Counted from the stretch's first letter, positions 1 through 8,263 are shown. The stretch: 64,000 nt of DNA from Hymenobacter glacialis (GCF_001816165.1 NZ_MDZC01000014.1:62001-126000), one strand, 5' to 3'. Notes: generated from the sequence alone by a model not told the origin. Numbers and translations are program-made.

Positions 1-464
1 AGCAGCACGACGATGCCCTGCGCCAGCAGGTAGCTTTTTTCAGCCAGCACGGCAAGCTTCTGGCCGATTTGGGGGCCCAGGTGCGCCAGGGCGTGAGCGA
101 AGGCGTGCACCGCATGGACCAGGAACTGGACGGCCGCCTGCGGGAGCTGCAGCAGGAAGCCACCGAAGCCCACGAGCAGTGGCAGCGCCACTTCCGCGAG
201 CTGAACCACAACAACGTATACCAGAAAATCACGGAGTACCTCAACCCCTTTGCCCAACTGCCCGCCCAGCAGCAGCAACTGAACGTGCTGCAGGAACGCC
301 AGGCCGCGCTGGCCGCCCAGGCCATGCAGCGCATGGAAGCCCGCCTCCTGGCCGATGCCCAGATTCAGCAGCAGCTCCTGCAGCAGGTAGACCGCACCAA
401 CAAAGTGCTGGAAGAAATCACTCGGCCCAACTGGTTCCAGCGCACCGTGCTGGGCAAGAAGTAG
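1..464 (+). CDS. C-terminal part of a MotA/ZorA-like coiled-coil protein (5' end outside window)
   Basis: The reading frame is open from position 3 to the TAG at 462-464, so this is the C-terminal ~153 residues of a protein that begins upstream. The visible part has no membrane segment. It is a Gln/Glu/Arg/Leu-rich helix with heptad-like spacing, ending in a basic tail (WFQRTVLGKK). A long cytoplasmic helical tail of this sort is known from ZorA and other MotA/TolQ/ExbB-family proton-channel subunits. The next gene on the same strand encodes the matching MotB/OmpA-type partner, and that is the main reason for the call. The diagnostic membrane part lies outside the window, so the family is an inference. 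Confidence 0.55.
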   Translation, partial: QHDDALRQQVAFFSQHGKLLADLGAQVRQGVSEGVHRMDQELDGRLRELQQEATEAHEQWQRHFRELNHNNVYQKITEYLNPFAQLPAQQQQLNVLQERQAALAAQAMQRMEARLLADAQIQQQLLQQVDRTNKVLEEITRPNWFQRTVLGKK

Positions 465-491
465 CAGTTCAATGTGCTTAAGGGCACTAAA

Positions 492-585
492 GACCGTCAT
501 GCTGAGCTTGCCGAAGCATCTCTACCGCAATAGTAAATGATTACTTAAGCGGTAGAGATGCTTCGGCAAGCTCAGCATGACGGTC
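492..585. repeat. Dispersed palindrome, family 1 copy R1 (perfect 37-bp arms)
   Basis: Left arm 492-528 and right arm 549-585 are perfect reverse complements around a 20-nt loop. The arm contains GTCATGCTGAGC, a short variable centre (TTGC) and CGAAGCATCTCTACCGC. The same template recurs near 19.2, 24.4, 29.9 and 51.4 kb. It lies between the ZorA-like and ZorB-like genes on the same strand, so it would fold as a large hairpin in their mRNA. It is REP/BIME-like, and no associated transposase is visible. Confidence 0.9.
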
Positions 586-615
586 AACTAGTTTAATTAC
601 AAGAAATACCTAAAT

Positions 616-1275
616 ATGAAAGAGAGCAAGGACTTCTTCTGGCCCAGCTACGTGGACCTTATGACGGCCTTGTTTCTGACCATGCTCGTGCTGTTTGTAC
701 TCAGCTTCAAGCGCTTCAAAGACAAGGAAGTGAGCCTGCAGATTGCCAACAAGCAACTCAATGTGCAGCTGCAGGAAAAGCGCAAGCTCGATGAGATAAA
801 AGCAGCCCTGAAGCGGCTGGAAAGCGACTATTTCATCTACAACCAGCGCTATAAGCGCTACGAACTGAATTTCCCGGTCACGTTTGCCCCGCAAAGCGCG
901 GTGCTGCCCGCCAATGCCCAAACGCCGCTGGTGAAAGCCGGACGGTTCCTGCTCAGCCAGATGAAAGCCCTGGAAACCAACGACAACGTGCAGTACCTCA
1001 TTGTGGTGGAAGGCCGCGCCGCCAAAGACCTGCGCTACCCCGCCTCCGACCCGCGCAACCTCGACGGCCCCGCCGTGCGCCAGCTCAGCTACAGCCGGGC
1101 GCTGGCCGTAATCCGGCTCTGGGAACAGGCGGGCCTGCGCTTCCCCAACAACCTGGAAGTGGTGGCGGCGGGTAGCGGCTTCCGCGGCGTGGGCCGCTAC
1201 GTGGGCGCCCAGGAAGGCTTGAATAAGCGCTTTATTATTCAGGTTCAGCCTAAAATTGGCTCAATTGGAAAGTAG
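616..1275 (+). CDS. MotB/ZorB-like OmpA-family membrane protein
   Basis: 219 aa. The N-terminus FFWPSYVDLMTALF leads straight into a single hydrophobic span (about residues 12-30) with an Asp at residue 14. That is the position of the ion-binding Asp in MotB and ZorB. A charged coiled-coil linker follows (31-75), then an OmpA-like peptidoglycan-binding domain (about 80-215) with FAPQSAVLPANA, YSRALAV and NKRFIIQV motifs. Known stator pairs (MotAB, ExbBD, ZorAB) put such a subunit beside a MotA-type channel, and the upstream truncated gene fits that partner. Zorya systems also need ZorC/D or ZorE effectors. None is visible downstream, where the aldolase gene is convergent, so any effector must lie upstream of the window. 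It could equally be an orphan envelope motor. Confidence 0.7.
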   Translation: MKESKDFFWPSYVDLMTALFLTMLVLFVLSFKRFKDKEVSLQIANKQLNVQLQEKRKLDEIKAALKRLESDYFIYNQRYKRYELNFPVTFAPQSAVLPANAQTPLVKAGRFLLSQMKALETNDNVQYLIVVEGRAAKDLRYPASDPRNLDGPAVRQLSYSRALAVIRLWEQAGLRFPNNLEVVAAGSGFRGVGRYVGAQEGLNKRFIIQVQPKIGSIGK

Positions 1276-1333
1276 GGTTGGCGCCTGAGCCGCCACGGTG
1301 GGCCGCCGGCGCCATTGGGCTGGCGCAAACACA

Positions 1334-1425
1334 GCGTTTCGGGTGATACGCTGGCGATTTTCGTCAGTGCCCCGAAACGCCAACGACACCCAAACGCAGC
1401 ACAGGGGCATTGTTTGGGTGTCGTT
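1334..1425. terminator. Two tandem stem-loops between convergent genes
   Basis: GCGTTTCGGG at 1334-1343 pairs with 1371-1380. The 14-bp arm AACGACACCCAAAC at 1382-1395 pairs perfectly with 1412-1425. They lie between the 3' ends of the ZorB-like gene (+) and the aldolase gene (-), where a bidirectional transcription end is expected. There is no clear U-run. Confidence 0.55.
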
Positions 1426-1455
1426 CAACGAGTTTACAACCTTGATTTTCGCTGG

Positions 1456-2541
1456 CTAGTAGCGGCGGTTCATGCAGTTCAGGTCATCGAAGGCTTGCTT
1501 GAGGCGCGTCACGAAGGTTTCTTCGCCCTTGCGCAGCCACACGCGCGGGTCGTAGTGCTTCTTATTGGGCGAGTCGGCGCCGCTGGGGTTGCCAATCTGG
1601 CCCTGTAGGAAGCCTTCGTTTTTCACGTAGTAGTCCTTGATGCCTTCCCAGAAAGCCCACTGCAGGTCGGTGTCGATGTTCATCTTGATGGCGCCGTAGC
1701 TGATGGCCTCGCGGATTTCCTCCTGGCTCGAGCCCGAGCCGCCGTGGAACACGAAGTCGATGGGCAGCAGCTCCGCGATGTTGTGCTTCTGGCGCAGGTG
1801 TTCCTGCGAGTTGTGCAGAATCTTGGGCTGCAGCTTCACGTTGCCGGGTTTGTACACGCCGTGCACGTTGCCGAAAGCGGCCGCAATGGTAAAGCGCGGG
1901 CTGATGGCGCTCAGCTGCTCGTAAGCGTAGGCCACTTCCTCGGGCTGGGTGTAGAGCTTGCTGGAGTCCACGTCGGTGTTGTCCACGCCGTCTTCTTCGC
2001 CGCCGGTTACGCCCAACTCAATCTCCAGCGTCATGCCAATTTTGGCCATGCGCTCCAGGTAGCGCTTGCAGACTTCGATGTTTTCCTCAATCGGCTCCTC
2101 CGACAGGTCCAGCATGTGCGAGCTGTAGAGCGGCTGGCCGTGCGTCTGGTAATATTTCTCGCCGGCGTCGAGCAGGCCATCAATCCAGGGCAGTAGCTTT
2201 TTAGCGGCGTGGTCGGTGTGCAGCACCACGGGCACATCGTAAAGGGCAGCCATCTCGTGCACGTGCTTGGCACCCGAAATACCGCCCGCAATGCTGGCCT
2301 GCTGCTTGTCGTTGGGCACCGACTTGCCGGCGAAAAACTGGGCGCCGCCGTTCGAAAACTGAATCATAACGGGCGAATTCACCGCCTTGGCGGTTTCCAG
2401 CACGCCGTTCACGGTGTTGGTGCCGGTCACGTTCACGGCGGGCAGCGCGTAGGCGTTGGCTTTGGCGTGTTTGAAAAGAGCCTGCACTTCGTCGCCGTGC
2501 AGAACACCCGCCCGCAGGCCGGTAAGGGTTTGGTCAGCCAT
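1456..2541 (-). CDS. fbaA: Fructose-bisphosphate aldolase, class II
   Basis: 361 aa from the ATG at 2541 (MADQTLTGL). The same frame stays open further upstream but gives only low-complexity residues that do not fit the family. Cleaves fructose-1,6-bisphosphate to DHAP and glyceraldehyde-3-phosphate in glycolysis and gluconeogenesis. Class II features are clear: VVLHTDHAAKK with the catalytic Asp and zinc His, YSSHMLDLSEEP, the Glu-rich ELGVTGGEEDGVDN segment, AAAFGNVHGVY, FVFHGGSGSS and KMNIDTDLQWAF. Length and order match the FbaA subgroup (about 350-360 aa) rather than the shorter GatY type. Monocistronic on the minus strand, convergent with the ZorB-like gene. Confidence 0.96.
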   Translation of the reverse strand: MADQTLTGLRAGVLHGDEVQALFKHAKANAYALPAVNVTGTNTVNGVLETAKAVNSPVMIQFSNGGAQFFAGKSVPNDKQQASIAGGISGAKHVHEMAALYDVPVVLHTDHAAKKLLPWIDGLLDAGEKYYQTHGQPLYSSHMLDLSEEPIEENIEVCKRYLERMAKIGMTLEIELGVTGGEEDGVDNTDVDSSKLYTQPEEVAYAYEQLSAISPRFTIAAAFGNVHGVYKPGNVKLQPKILHNSQEHLRQKHNIAELLPIDFVFHGGSGSSQEEIREAISYGAIKMNIDTDLQWAFWEGIKDYYVKNEGFLQGQIGNPSGADSPNKKHYDPRVWLRKGEETFVTRLKQAFDDLNCMNRRY

Positions 2542-2706
2542 AAAAACAAGTTGTGCGGCAGGGCCGCGATGGTGGGAAGTAAAGCAACAGGAAACCGGCC
2601 GCCCGCGCGGGTACCGAACAGCAAAGTACGGTCGGCGCTGCCTAAACTGAAAGTCCAGCGCCTGCCGCTGGGCCCACGCCGCCGCCACGGCCCCCGCTTT
2701 CGGCCC

Positions 2707-2740
2707 AAAAAAGAGGCCAACCGTTGCAGCGGTCGGCCTC
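2707..2740 (-). terminator. Rho-independent terminator of the sorting-domain gene
   Basis: Read on the minus strand, GAGGCCGACCG, a short loop, then CGGTTGGCCTC is followed by six T. It lies 37 nt past the stop codon of the gene at 2777-3298 and upstream of the aldolase start. Confidence 0.75.
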
Positions 2741-2776
2741 ACACTCACTTCTTCTCCAGCACTTTCTTTCATTTGC

Positions 2777-3298
2777 TTAGCCAGCCGTCATCGGCTTGGC
2801 CTGGCGGTATACCCCGCGGCTGTTGGTTACTTGCAGTTGGTACGTGTAGTTGCCGGTCTGCAGGCCCAGGCCACTCAGATTTAAGTGGATGGTGTGGTCG
2901 CCGGCGCCCATTCCCTTTCGCAAGATGCTGGTTACTTTTCGGTTAGCCGCATCGAGGAGGTCGAGGCGCACATCGCCACCGTTGCTGAGCGTGAACGGAA
3001 CAGTGGTTTCGCCGTGGTAAGGGTTGGGGTAATTCTGGCCTAGGATGAACTGCCCACCGGTTTCGCGGTCCAGCACAATGCTGGGACCGGGGGCCAGGTC
3101 GTGCGGCGTGCCGGCCCCGGCCAGGCAGCCAGTGGCGAGCGCCTCGGAGGCTTCGGCCCTGGGAACGGGGCTCTTGGGCTGGGCGCCTTTTGTCTCGACA
3201 ACAGAAGGGGCGCCGTAAATCGAGTATCTCGATTTTTTGGGGCGGAATGCAGCTGTAAAAGGCACGGATATGCAAAAGATGATGGCTCGGGTTGCCAA
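2777..3298 (-). CDS. Small protein with T9SS/FlgD-like C-terminal sorting domain
   Basis: 173 aa as read from a TTG at 3298. Residues from about 80 to the end form a typical Bacteroidota secretion or FlgD-Ig-like domain. This part contains FILGQNYPNPYHGETTVPFTL-type wording with the NYPNP motif, a beta-rich 'RLDLLDAANRKV' stretch and GNYTYQLQVTNSRGVY before a short tail. These domains normally end large exported proteins and direct passage through the type IX secretion system. Here almost no cargo precedes it. The N-terminus has a weak hydrophobic stretch (AIIFCISVPFTAAF) and then low-complexity sequence, and no ATG start is available. It may be a minimal secreted protein or the remnant of a larger one. 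The C-terminal domain is well supported; the start is not. Confidence 0.55.
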   Translation of the reverse strand: MATRAIIFCISVPFTAAFRPKKSRYSIYGAPSVVETKGAQPKSPVPRAEASEALATGCLAGAGTPHDLAPGPSIVLDRETGGQFILGQNYPNPYHGETTVPFTLSNGGDVRLDLLDAANRKVTSILRKGMGAGDHTIHLNLSGLGLQTGNYTYQLQVTNSRGVYRQAKPMTAG

Positions 3299-3647
3299 GT
3301 TGCGGAATTTCTTTTAGAAAAAAAAGAAATAAAACAAGATTGGCGACGCCTTTTGGCTGGTTTAGGTGCTCAAAGCTCTGTAAAGGTGAATAAGTAAGCG
3401 CCACGGGCATTTTTTAAATCGACGGTCTGCAGGAAATACACGCTGAGTGAACCCCTGCAAGCCATGGCGGCCAAGTTTAATCAATGCCCATTATCTGATT
3501 TAACCCAAGCGCACCCACCCCCAAGCAGCACCCAGCAAATGGCGCTTTTCCGCCTGTTACAGTTGGTTTTACGCCCACAAAAAAGAGGGAAAAATTCAAT
3601 CAGGAATCACACGGACATAACAATCAAATTGCTATCTTGCAGGGCAT
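3299..3647. other. Intergenic region between divergent genes
   Basis: About 350 nt between the sorting-domain gene (-) and the HTH protein (+). It includes an A/T-rich tract near 3310-3345 and another near 3580-3640 that should carry the promoters of the flanking genes. No gene, RNA or repeat is seen. Confidence 0.5.
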
Positions 3648-3872
3648 ATGAGCCACTCTCATTCCGATTTTTTTGACACGGACGGCCGTCCCGAACCAGC
3701 GGATGTCGCCAGCCTCGAGGCTGAGCGCAAGCTGAAGGTGTGGGCTGTGCTCAACGCCGTGGACCAGGGGTTGATGAGTAACGATGAAGCCTGCCTCGCC
3801 TACGGCATCAGCCGCTCCGAAATGGAGACGCACCGCGCTGGCTGGCTCGATTTTGAGTCCGGCAGCCGGTAA
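3648..3872 (+). CDS. Small DUF1153/SciP-like helix-turn-helix protein
   Basis: 74 aa. After an acidic N-terminus, residues 23-65 read as a compact HTH: AERKLKVWAVLNAVDQGLMS, then NDEACLAYGISRSEMETHRAGW. The pattern 'basic helix - GL(L/M)S - EAC.RYG.S..E...W' is that of DUF1153 proteins such as Caulobacter SciP and of transposase-like HTH units. It is encoded alone, about 200 nt upstream of the kaiC-like operon on the same strand. It could be a local DNA-binding regulator of that operon, but that rests on position only. Confidence 0.65.
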   Translation: MSHSHSDFFDTDGRPEPADVASLEAERKLKVWAVLNAVDQGLMSNDEACLAYGISRSEMETHRAGWLDFESGSR

Positions 3873-4044
3873 GCTCGGCCTCATGGCCATGGTGATGGAT
3901 AGGGGAAGAGCCAGCCTAATGGCCTAAGTTTAGGGGCATTCGTTGCAGCTGTAATAGCTTGTAAATCTTGTTATTTGAGGGGTTGTTTGAGGTGGGCGCA
4001 CCGGCTGAGCTGCGGGCGCAAAACAAAAGTGTACCCTCCGCAAT

Positions 4045-4052
4045 TAACTTTG
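4045..4052 (+). promoter_or_regulatory. Candidate Bacteroidota -7 element upstream of the kaiC-like gene
   Basis: TAACTTTG fits the TAnnTTTG -7 consensus and ends 21 nt before the ATG at 4074. No convincing TTG -33 element is seen at the expected spacing, so this is a candidate only. Confidence 0.4.
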
Positions 4053-4073
4053 GCCTAATACAAAGCCCCCTAC

Positions 4074-5813
4074 ATGCAAGAGTTCCGCTCGTCTGTTGCC
4101 TCCGCATTGCCCAAGCTGCCCAAGTCCCCCACGGGCATCGAAGGGCTGGACGAAATCACCGAAGGCGGCCTGCCGCTGGGGCGTCCCACGCTGATTTGCG
4201 GCAGCGCCGGCTGCGGCAAAACCCTGATGGGCATTGAGTTTCTGGTGCGCGGCATTCAGGACTACAACGAGCCGGGCGTGCTCATGGCCTTTGAGGAAAC
4301 CGCGCCGGAGCTGGCCGCTAACGTGGCGTCGCTGGGCTTCGACCTGGTGGAGCTGCAGGCCCGCAAGATGCTGCGCGTGGACCACGTACACGTCGACCGT
4401 TCCGAGATTGAGGAAACCGGGGAGTACGACCTCGAGGGGCTGTTTATTCGCCTGGGCCACGCCATCGACTCCATCGGGGCCAAGCGCGTGGTGCTTGACA
4501 CCATCGAGGCCCTGTTTTCGGGCTTTCCCAACCAGGGCGTGCTGCGCTCCGAAATCCGCCGCCTGTTTCACTGGCTGAAGGACAAGGGCGTGACCACCAT
4601 CATTACGGCCGAGCGCGGCGACGGTACCCTCACGCGCCAGGGCCTGGAGGAGTACGTGTCGGACTGTGTGATTTTGCTTGATAACCGGGTTATCGACCAG
4701 ATTACCACCCGCCGCCTGCGCATTGTGAAGTACCGCGGCAGCACCCACGGCACCAACGAATACCCCTACCTCATCACCGAAGACGGCATTTCGGTGCTGC
4801 CCGTGACGTCGCTGCAGCTCGACCACCCCGTTTCCGACAACATCATGGCTTCCGGCGTGCCGGCCCTCGACGAGATGTTTGGCCGGCGCGGCTTTTACCA
4901 GGGCAGCAGCGTGCTCGTGACCGGCACGGCAGGCACGGCCAAAACCATCCTGGCCGCGTCTTTCGCTGATGCTGTTTGCCAGCAGGGGCAGCGCTGCCTG
5001 CTGTTTGCTTTCGAAGAATCGCCGCAGCAGCTGCTGCGCAACATGAGGTCGGTGGGCATCGATTTGCAAAAGCACGTGGCGGCGGGGCTGCTGCGCATCG
5101 AAGCCTCGCGGCCCACCATCAACGGCCTGGAGCAGCACCTGGTGACGCTGCACCGGCTGGTGAAAGACTTCAAGCCCGCCGCGGTGGTCATCGACCCCAT
5201 CACCAACCTGATTTCCGTGGGCAACGCGGCCGAGGTGCGCAGCATGCTCACCCGCCTCATCGACTTTTTGAAGGTGAACGGCATCACCGCCTTCTTCACC
5301 GCGCTGGTGAGTGGCGGTGGACCGCAGCAGGAAATGACCGACGAAGGCGTGTCTTCGCTGGTGGATACCTGGGTAAGCGTGCGCGACCTGGAAGGCATTG
5401 GCGAGCGCAACCGCGGCCTGAGCATTCTGAAGTCGCGCGGCATGGCCCACTCCAACCAGGTGCGCGAGTTTGTCGTGACCGAGCACGGCATTGAGCTGCT
5501 GGACGTGGTGGTGGGCCCCACCGGCATTGTGACCGGGGCCAGCCGCCTCACCCAGCAAATGCAGGAGCATGCCCAAACCCTGGCAGCCCAGCAGGAAACC
5601 GACCGCCGCGACCGGGAGCTGGAGCGCCGCCGCCGCGTGCTGGAGGCCAACATTGCCAACCTGCGCACCGAGTTTGAGTCGGTGGAGGAAGAGCTGCGGC
5701 AAATCTATTCCGACGAGCAAAATCGCCAGCAAACCCTCACCAGCGGCAACCAGCGCATAGCTGCCGCCAACCCGCCCCAGCACCAAACGCCGGGCTCCGC
5801 CGAAAATAAGTAG
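4074..5813 (+). CDS. kaiC: KaiC-like double RecA-domain ATPase
   Basis: 579 aa with two KaiC/RecA modules. CI: Walker A GSAGCGKT at 43-50, AFEET with paired catalytic Glu at 74-75, [10 protein letters not shown] at 139-148. CII: Walker A GTAGTAKT at 284-291, AFEES at 312-316, VVIDPITNL at 371-379. At the place of the cyanobacterial KaiC phosphosites (Ser431/Thr432) the sequence reads [14 protein letters not shown], so Ser427-Ser428 are the likely phosphoacceptors. Residues 488-550 form a charged coiled coil, followed by a disordered tail; cyanobacterial KaiC lacks such an extended helical tail. First gene of a five-gene run with two kaiB genes, a PAS kinase and a receiver. No kaiA is present, so a true circadian role is not implied. 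KaiC homologues outside cyanobacteria act in stress or timing signalling. Confidence 0.92.
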   Translation: MQEFRSSVASALPKLPKSPTGIEGLDEITEGGLPLGRPTLICGSAGCGKTLMGIEFLVRGIQDYNEPGVLMAFEETAPELAANVASLGFDLVELQARKMLRVDHVHVDRSEIEETGEYDLEGLFIRLGHAIDSIGAKRVVLDTIEALFSGFPNQGVLRSEIRRLFHWLKDKGVTTIITAERGDGTLTRQGLEEYVSDCVILLDNRVIDQITTRRLRIVKYRGSTHGTNEYPYLITEDGISVLPVTSLQLDHPVSDNIMASGVPALDEMFGRRGFYQGSSVLVTGTAGTAKTILAASFADAVCQQGQRCLLFAFEESPQQLLRNMRSVGIDLQKHVAAGLLRIEASRPTINGLEQHLVTLHRLVKDFKPAAVVIDPITNLISVGNAAEVRSMLTRLIDFLKVNGITAFFTALVSGGGPQQEMTDEGVSSLVDTWVSVRDLEGIGERNRGLSILKSRGMAHSNQVREFVVTEHGIELLDVVVGPTGIVTGASRLTQQMQEHAQTLAAQQETDRRDRELERRRRVLEANIANLRTEFESVEEELRQIYSDEQNRQQTLTSGNQRIAAANPPQHQTPGSAENK

Positions 5814-5859
5814 TAGTGCGTATACCCCAAATGCTCCCGGCATTTGCCCCACCCTTTCC

Positions 5860-6159
5860 ATGGCTGAAGAAAACGACGAAGAAACCTGGGAGCTGCGCCT
5901 GTACGTAGCTGGCCAAACCCCCAAATCTGTAACGGCCCTGGCCAACCTGAAAAAGTATTGCGAGCAGCATCTCAAAGGCCGCTACAAGATTGAAGTCATC
6001 GACCTGTTGGTGAACCCCCAACTGGCCGAAGGCGACCAGATTCTGGCCATTCCCACGCTGGTGCGCAAGGTGCCCGAGCCCATCCGGAAAATCATCGGCG
6101 ACCTCTCGAACGAGGAGCGGGTGCTGGTGGGCCTGGACGTGCGCCCCCTTACCCGCTAA
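5860..6159 (+). CDS. kaiB: KaiB-family thioredoxin-fold protein 1
   Basis: 99 aa, the usual KaiB length. [20 protein letters not shown], the [37 protein letters not shown] core and [15 protein letters not shown] are the family's signature blocks. KaiB binds the KaiC hexamer and, in cyanobacteria, switches between folds to recruit output proteins. It begins 46 nt after kaiC and is followed 10 nt later by a second kaiB, so co-transcription is very likely. Together with that gene it forms the C-B-B arrangement seen in non-cyanobacterial Kai operons. Confidence 0.93.
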   Translation: MAEENDEETWELRLYVAGQTPKSVTALANLKKYCEQHLKGRYKIEVIDLLVNPQLAEGDQILAIPTLVRKVPEPIRKIIGDLSNEERVLVGLDVRPLTR

Positions 6160-6169
6160 CCCCCGGCCA

Positions 6170-6460
6170 ATGGAACCCCAATTGGAACCGGACGACGTGC
6201 CGGAATATTCCGGCCCCGAATACTTGCTGCACCTGTACATCACGGGGGCCACGCCCAACTCGACACGGGCCGTGCGCAACATTAAGGAAATCTGCGAGCA
6301 GTTTCTGAAAGGCCGCTACGAGCTGCAGATTGTGGACGTGTACCAGCAGCCCGAACTGGCCCAGGAGATGGACTTGATAGGCGTGCCCACGCTCATCAAG
6401 CGGCGGCCGGGGCTGGTGCGCCGCATAGTGGGCGACTTTTCGAACCGCGAGCGGTGCTGA
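6170..6460 (+). CDS. kaiB: KaiB-family protein 2, C-terminus changed by an apparent one-base deletion
   Basis: 96 aa as written. LLHLYITGATPNSTRAVRNI, LKGRYELQIVDVYQQPELA, LIGVPTLIKR and VGDFSNRER match KaiB, and the frame then stops abruptly at TGA 6458-6460 just after RERC. The neighbouring kaiB reads EERVLVGLD at the same place. Adding one G in GAGCGGTGCTG (6449-6459) restores R-V-L-K-A-L-G-I-T-P-P-T-T-G-P-V-W-E and a stop at 6505-6507. That stop overlaps the kinase ATG as ATGA, the usual layout of coupled genes. The restored frame was therefore ancestral. Either the genome carries a late frameshift that spares most of the fold, or the assembly lost one base. Confidence 0.85.
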   Translation: MEPQLEPDDVPEYSGPEYLLHLYITGATPNSTRAVRNIKEICEQFLKGRYELQIVDVYQQPELAQEMDLIGVPTLIKRRPGLVRRIVGDFSNRERC

Positions 6461-6503
6461 AAGCCCTGGGCATTACGCCGCCCACCACGGGGCCCGTGTG
6501 GGA

Positions 6504-8222
6504 ATGAGCGCCGCACGGCCCACACCGGCGGCGCTGGCCCGTGAGAACGAGGAGCTACGCCACCAGTTGGAGGAGGCGCAGGAGCTCATCGACGCCATCC
6601 GGACCGGGGCCGTGGACGCCCTGGCCGTGCAAAGCCCCGAGGGCCCGCGCATTTTCACGCTGCAAGGCGCCGACCAGGGCTACCGCACCCTGATTGAGGA
6701 AATGAACGAGGGCGCCCTGCTCCTTGCCGAAGACGCTACGGTGCTGTACTGCAATGCCTGCCTGGCCGGCCTGATGGGCCACCCGCTGAGCGAGCTGATA
6801 GGCAGCGATTTTGATGGTTTTGTGCCCCCGGCGAGCACGGAGTATTGGGCCAGCCTGATGCTGCAGGGCTGGGCTGGCAAAAGCAAAGGCGAGCTGCCGT
6901 TGCTAACCAAAGCGGGGGCGCTGGTGCCCTTCTCGGTGTCGATGAACGTGCTGCTTTTCAACGAGACGCCCACGCTGGCAGTCATTGTCACAGATTTATC
7001 GGCCCAGCGCGAAATAACTGCCATTCGGGCCCAGGTAGCCGAGCAGAACACCCTGCTAGACCGCAAAACCGAAGAGTTGAAGCGCGAGGAAGCCGCCCGC
7101 CTGGTGGGCGAGCGCGCCGCCGCCGAGGCCAGTCGCATGCTGGAAGGCATCTCCCAGATTGCCTGGACCACCAACGCGCTGGGCGAGCACACCTACCGCA
7201 ACCGCCGCTGGTACAACTATATTGGGCAGCAGCAGGGCCAGGGCCGCGCGGTGGAGCGCTCCTGGCGCGAGCGCCTGCACCCCCACGACCTGGGCCCCAC
7301 GCTGGCGCGCTGGCAGCAAAGCCTGCGCACGGGCCAGCCCTACGAGGTGGAATGCCGCATTCGCAACGCGCACGGGGAGTACCGCTGGATGCTGGGCCGT
7401 GCCCTGCCCTCGCGCAACGAGCAGGGCGAGGTCATTCAGTGGATTGGCACCTACACCGACATCCACGAACACCGGCTGGCCCTGGAGCGCATCGACCACG
7501 GCCAGCGCCAGCTGCGCGACAACAACGAGCAGCTCACGCGGGTGAACGTGGACCTGGACAACTTCATCTACACGGCCTCGCACGACCTCAAGGCCCCCAT
7601 CAGCAACATAGAAGGGCTGCTGCACGCCCTGCTGGTGGAGCTGCCGCCTGCCACCGTGCAAACCGAGCCGGTGCAGCCCATTCTGCACCTGATGCAGGAC
7701 TCGGTGAACCGCTTCAAGCGCACCATTGAGCAGCTCACCGACGTGTCGAAGCTGCAGAAGGAGCACGGCCTGCCCACGCAGCCCGTGGGCCTGGCCGGCA
7801 TTATCCACGACGTGCAGCTCGACCTGGAGCCGCTTGTGAAAGCCGCCGGCGCGCGGCTCGACGTGGACGTGGCGGCCGTGCCCACCGTGTTGTTTTCGGA
7901 AAAAAACCTGCGCAGCGTGGTGTTTAACCTGCTCAGCAACGCTCTCAAATACCGCGCCCCCAGCCGCCCCCCGCATGTGCGCGTGCGCGCCCACTGCGAA
8001 GCGGAGTTCATGGTGCTGGAGGTGGAAGACAACGGCCTGGGACTGGAGACCCACAACGAGCAAAAACTGTTTGGCATGTTTCAGCGCTTTCACGACCACG
8101 TAGAGGGCTCGGGCATTGGGCTTTACATGGTGAAGAAAATGATTGAGAATGCGGGCGGGCGCATCCAGGTACGTTCCCGGCTCGGCGTTGGCACCACGTT
8201 CTCCGTATACTTTGTCCGATAG
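6504..8222 (+). CDS. PAS-domain sensor histidine kinase of the Kai operon
   Basis: 572 aa from the ATG at 6504, which is preferred over an in-frame GTG at 6498 because it makes an ATGA overlap with the restored kaiB frame. A coiled-coil start (12-35, 'ENEELRHQLEEAQELIDAIRTG') is typical of kinases linked to KaiB/KaiC. PAS 1 lies at about 58-170, a helical linker at 175-210, and a PAS3-fold at about 212-325 (RWYNYIG, RWMLGRALP, WIGTYTDIH). The HisKA domain has His360 in TASHDLKAPISN. The HATPase has N-box LLSNALKY, G1 VEDNGLGL and G2 GSGIGLYMV. No membrane segment, so cytosolic. Probably relays KaiC/KaiB state to the receiver protein encoded next. Confidence 0.92.
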   Translation: MSAARPTPAALARENEELRHQLEEAQELIDAIRTGAVDALAVQSPEGPRIFTLQGADQGYRTLIEEMNEGALLLAEDATVLYCNACLAGLMGHPLSELIGSDFDGFVPPASTEYWASLMLQGWAGKSKGELPLLTKAGALVPFSVSMNVLLFNETPTLAVIVTDLSAQREITAIRAQVAEQNTLLDRKTEELKREEAARLVGERAAAEASRMLEGISQIAWTTNALGEHTYRNRRWYNYIGQQQGQGRAVERSWRERLHPHDLGPTLARWQQSLRTGQPYEVECRIRNAHGEYRWMLGRALPSRNEQGEVIQWIGTYTDIHEHRLALERIDHGQRQLRDNNEQLTRVNVDLDNFIYTASHDLKAPISNIEGLLHALLVELPPATVQTEPVQPILHLMQDSVNRFKRTIEQLTDVSKLQKEHGLPTQPVGLAGIIHDVQLDLEPLVKAAGARLDVDVAAVPTVLFSEKNLRSVVFNLLSNALKYRAPSRPPHVRVRAHCEAEFMVLEVEDNGLGLETHNEQKLFGMFQRFHDHVEGSGIGLYMVKKMIENAGGRIQVRSRLGVGTTFSVYFVR

Positions 8223-8263
8223 CCGGCGCTTTTTCTCCGGTTTTGAGCGGCCCGTACTTTTCC

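Noticed and set aside
1..1275. Complete Zorya defence system
   Set aside because: No ZorC, ZorD or ZorE effector is visible. Only two stator-like genes, one partial, can be seen.
4044..5975. Long open frame of over 600 codons antisense to the kaiC-like gene
   Set aside because: It lies opposite a clear KaiC gene and has His/Gln/Ala-rich, family-less content. Long antisense frames are expected in high-GC coding DNA.
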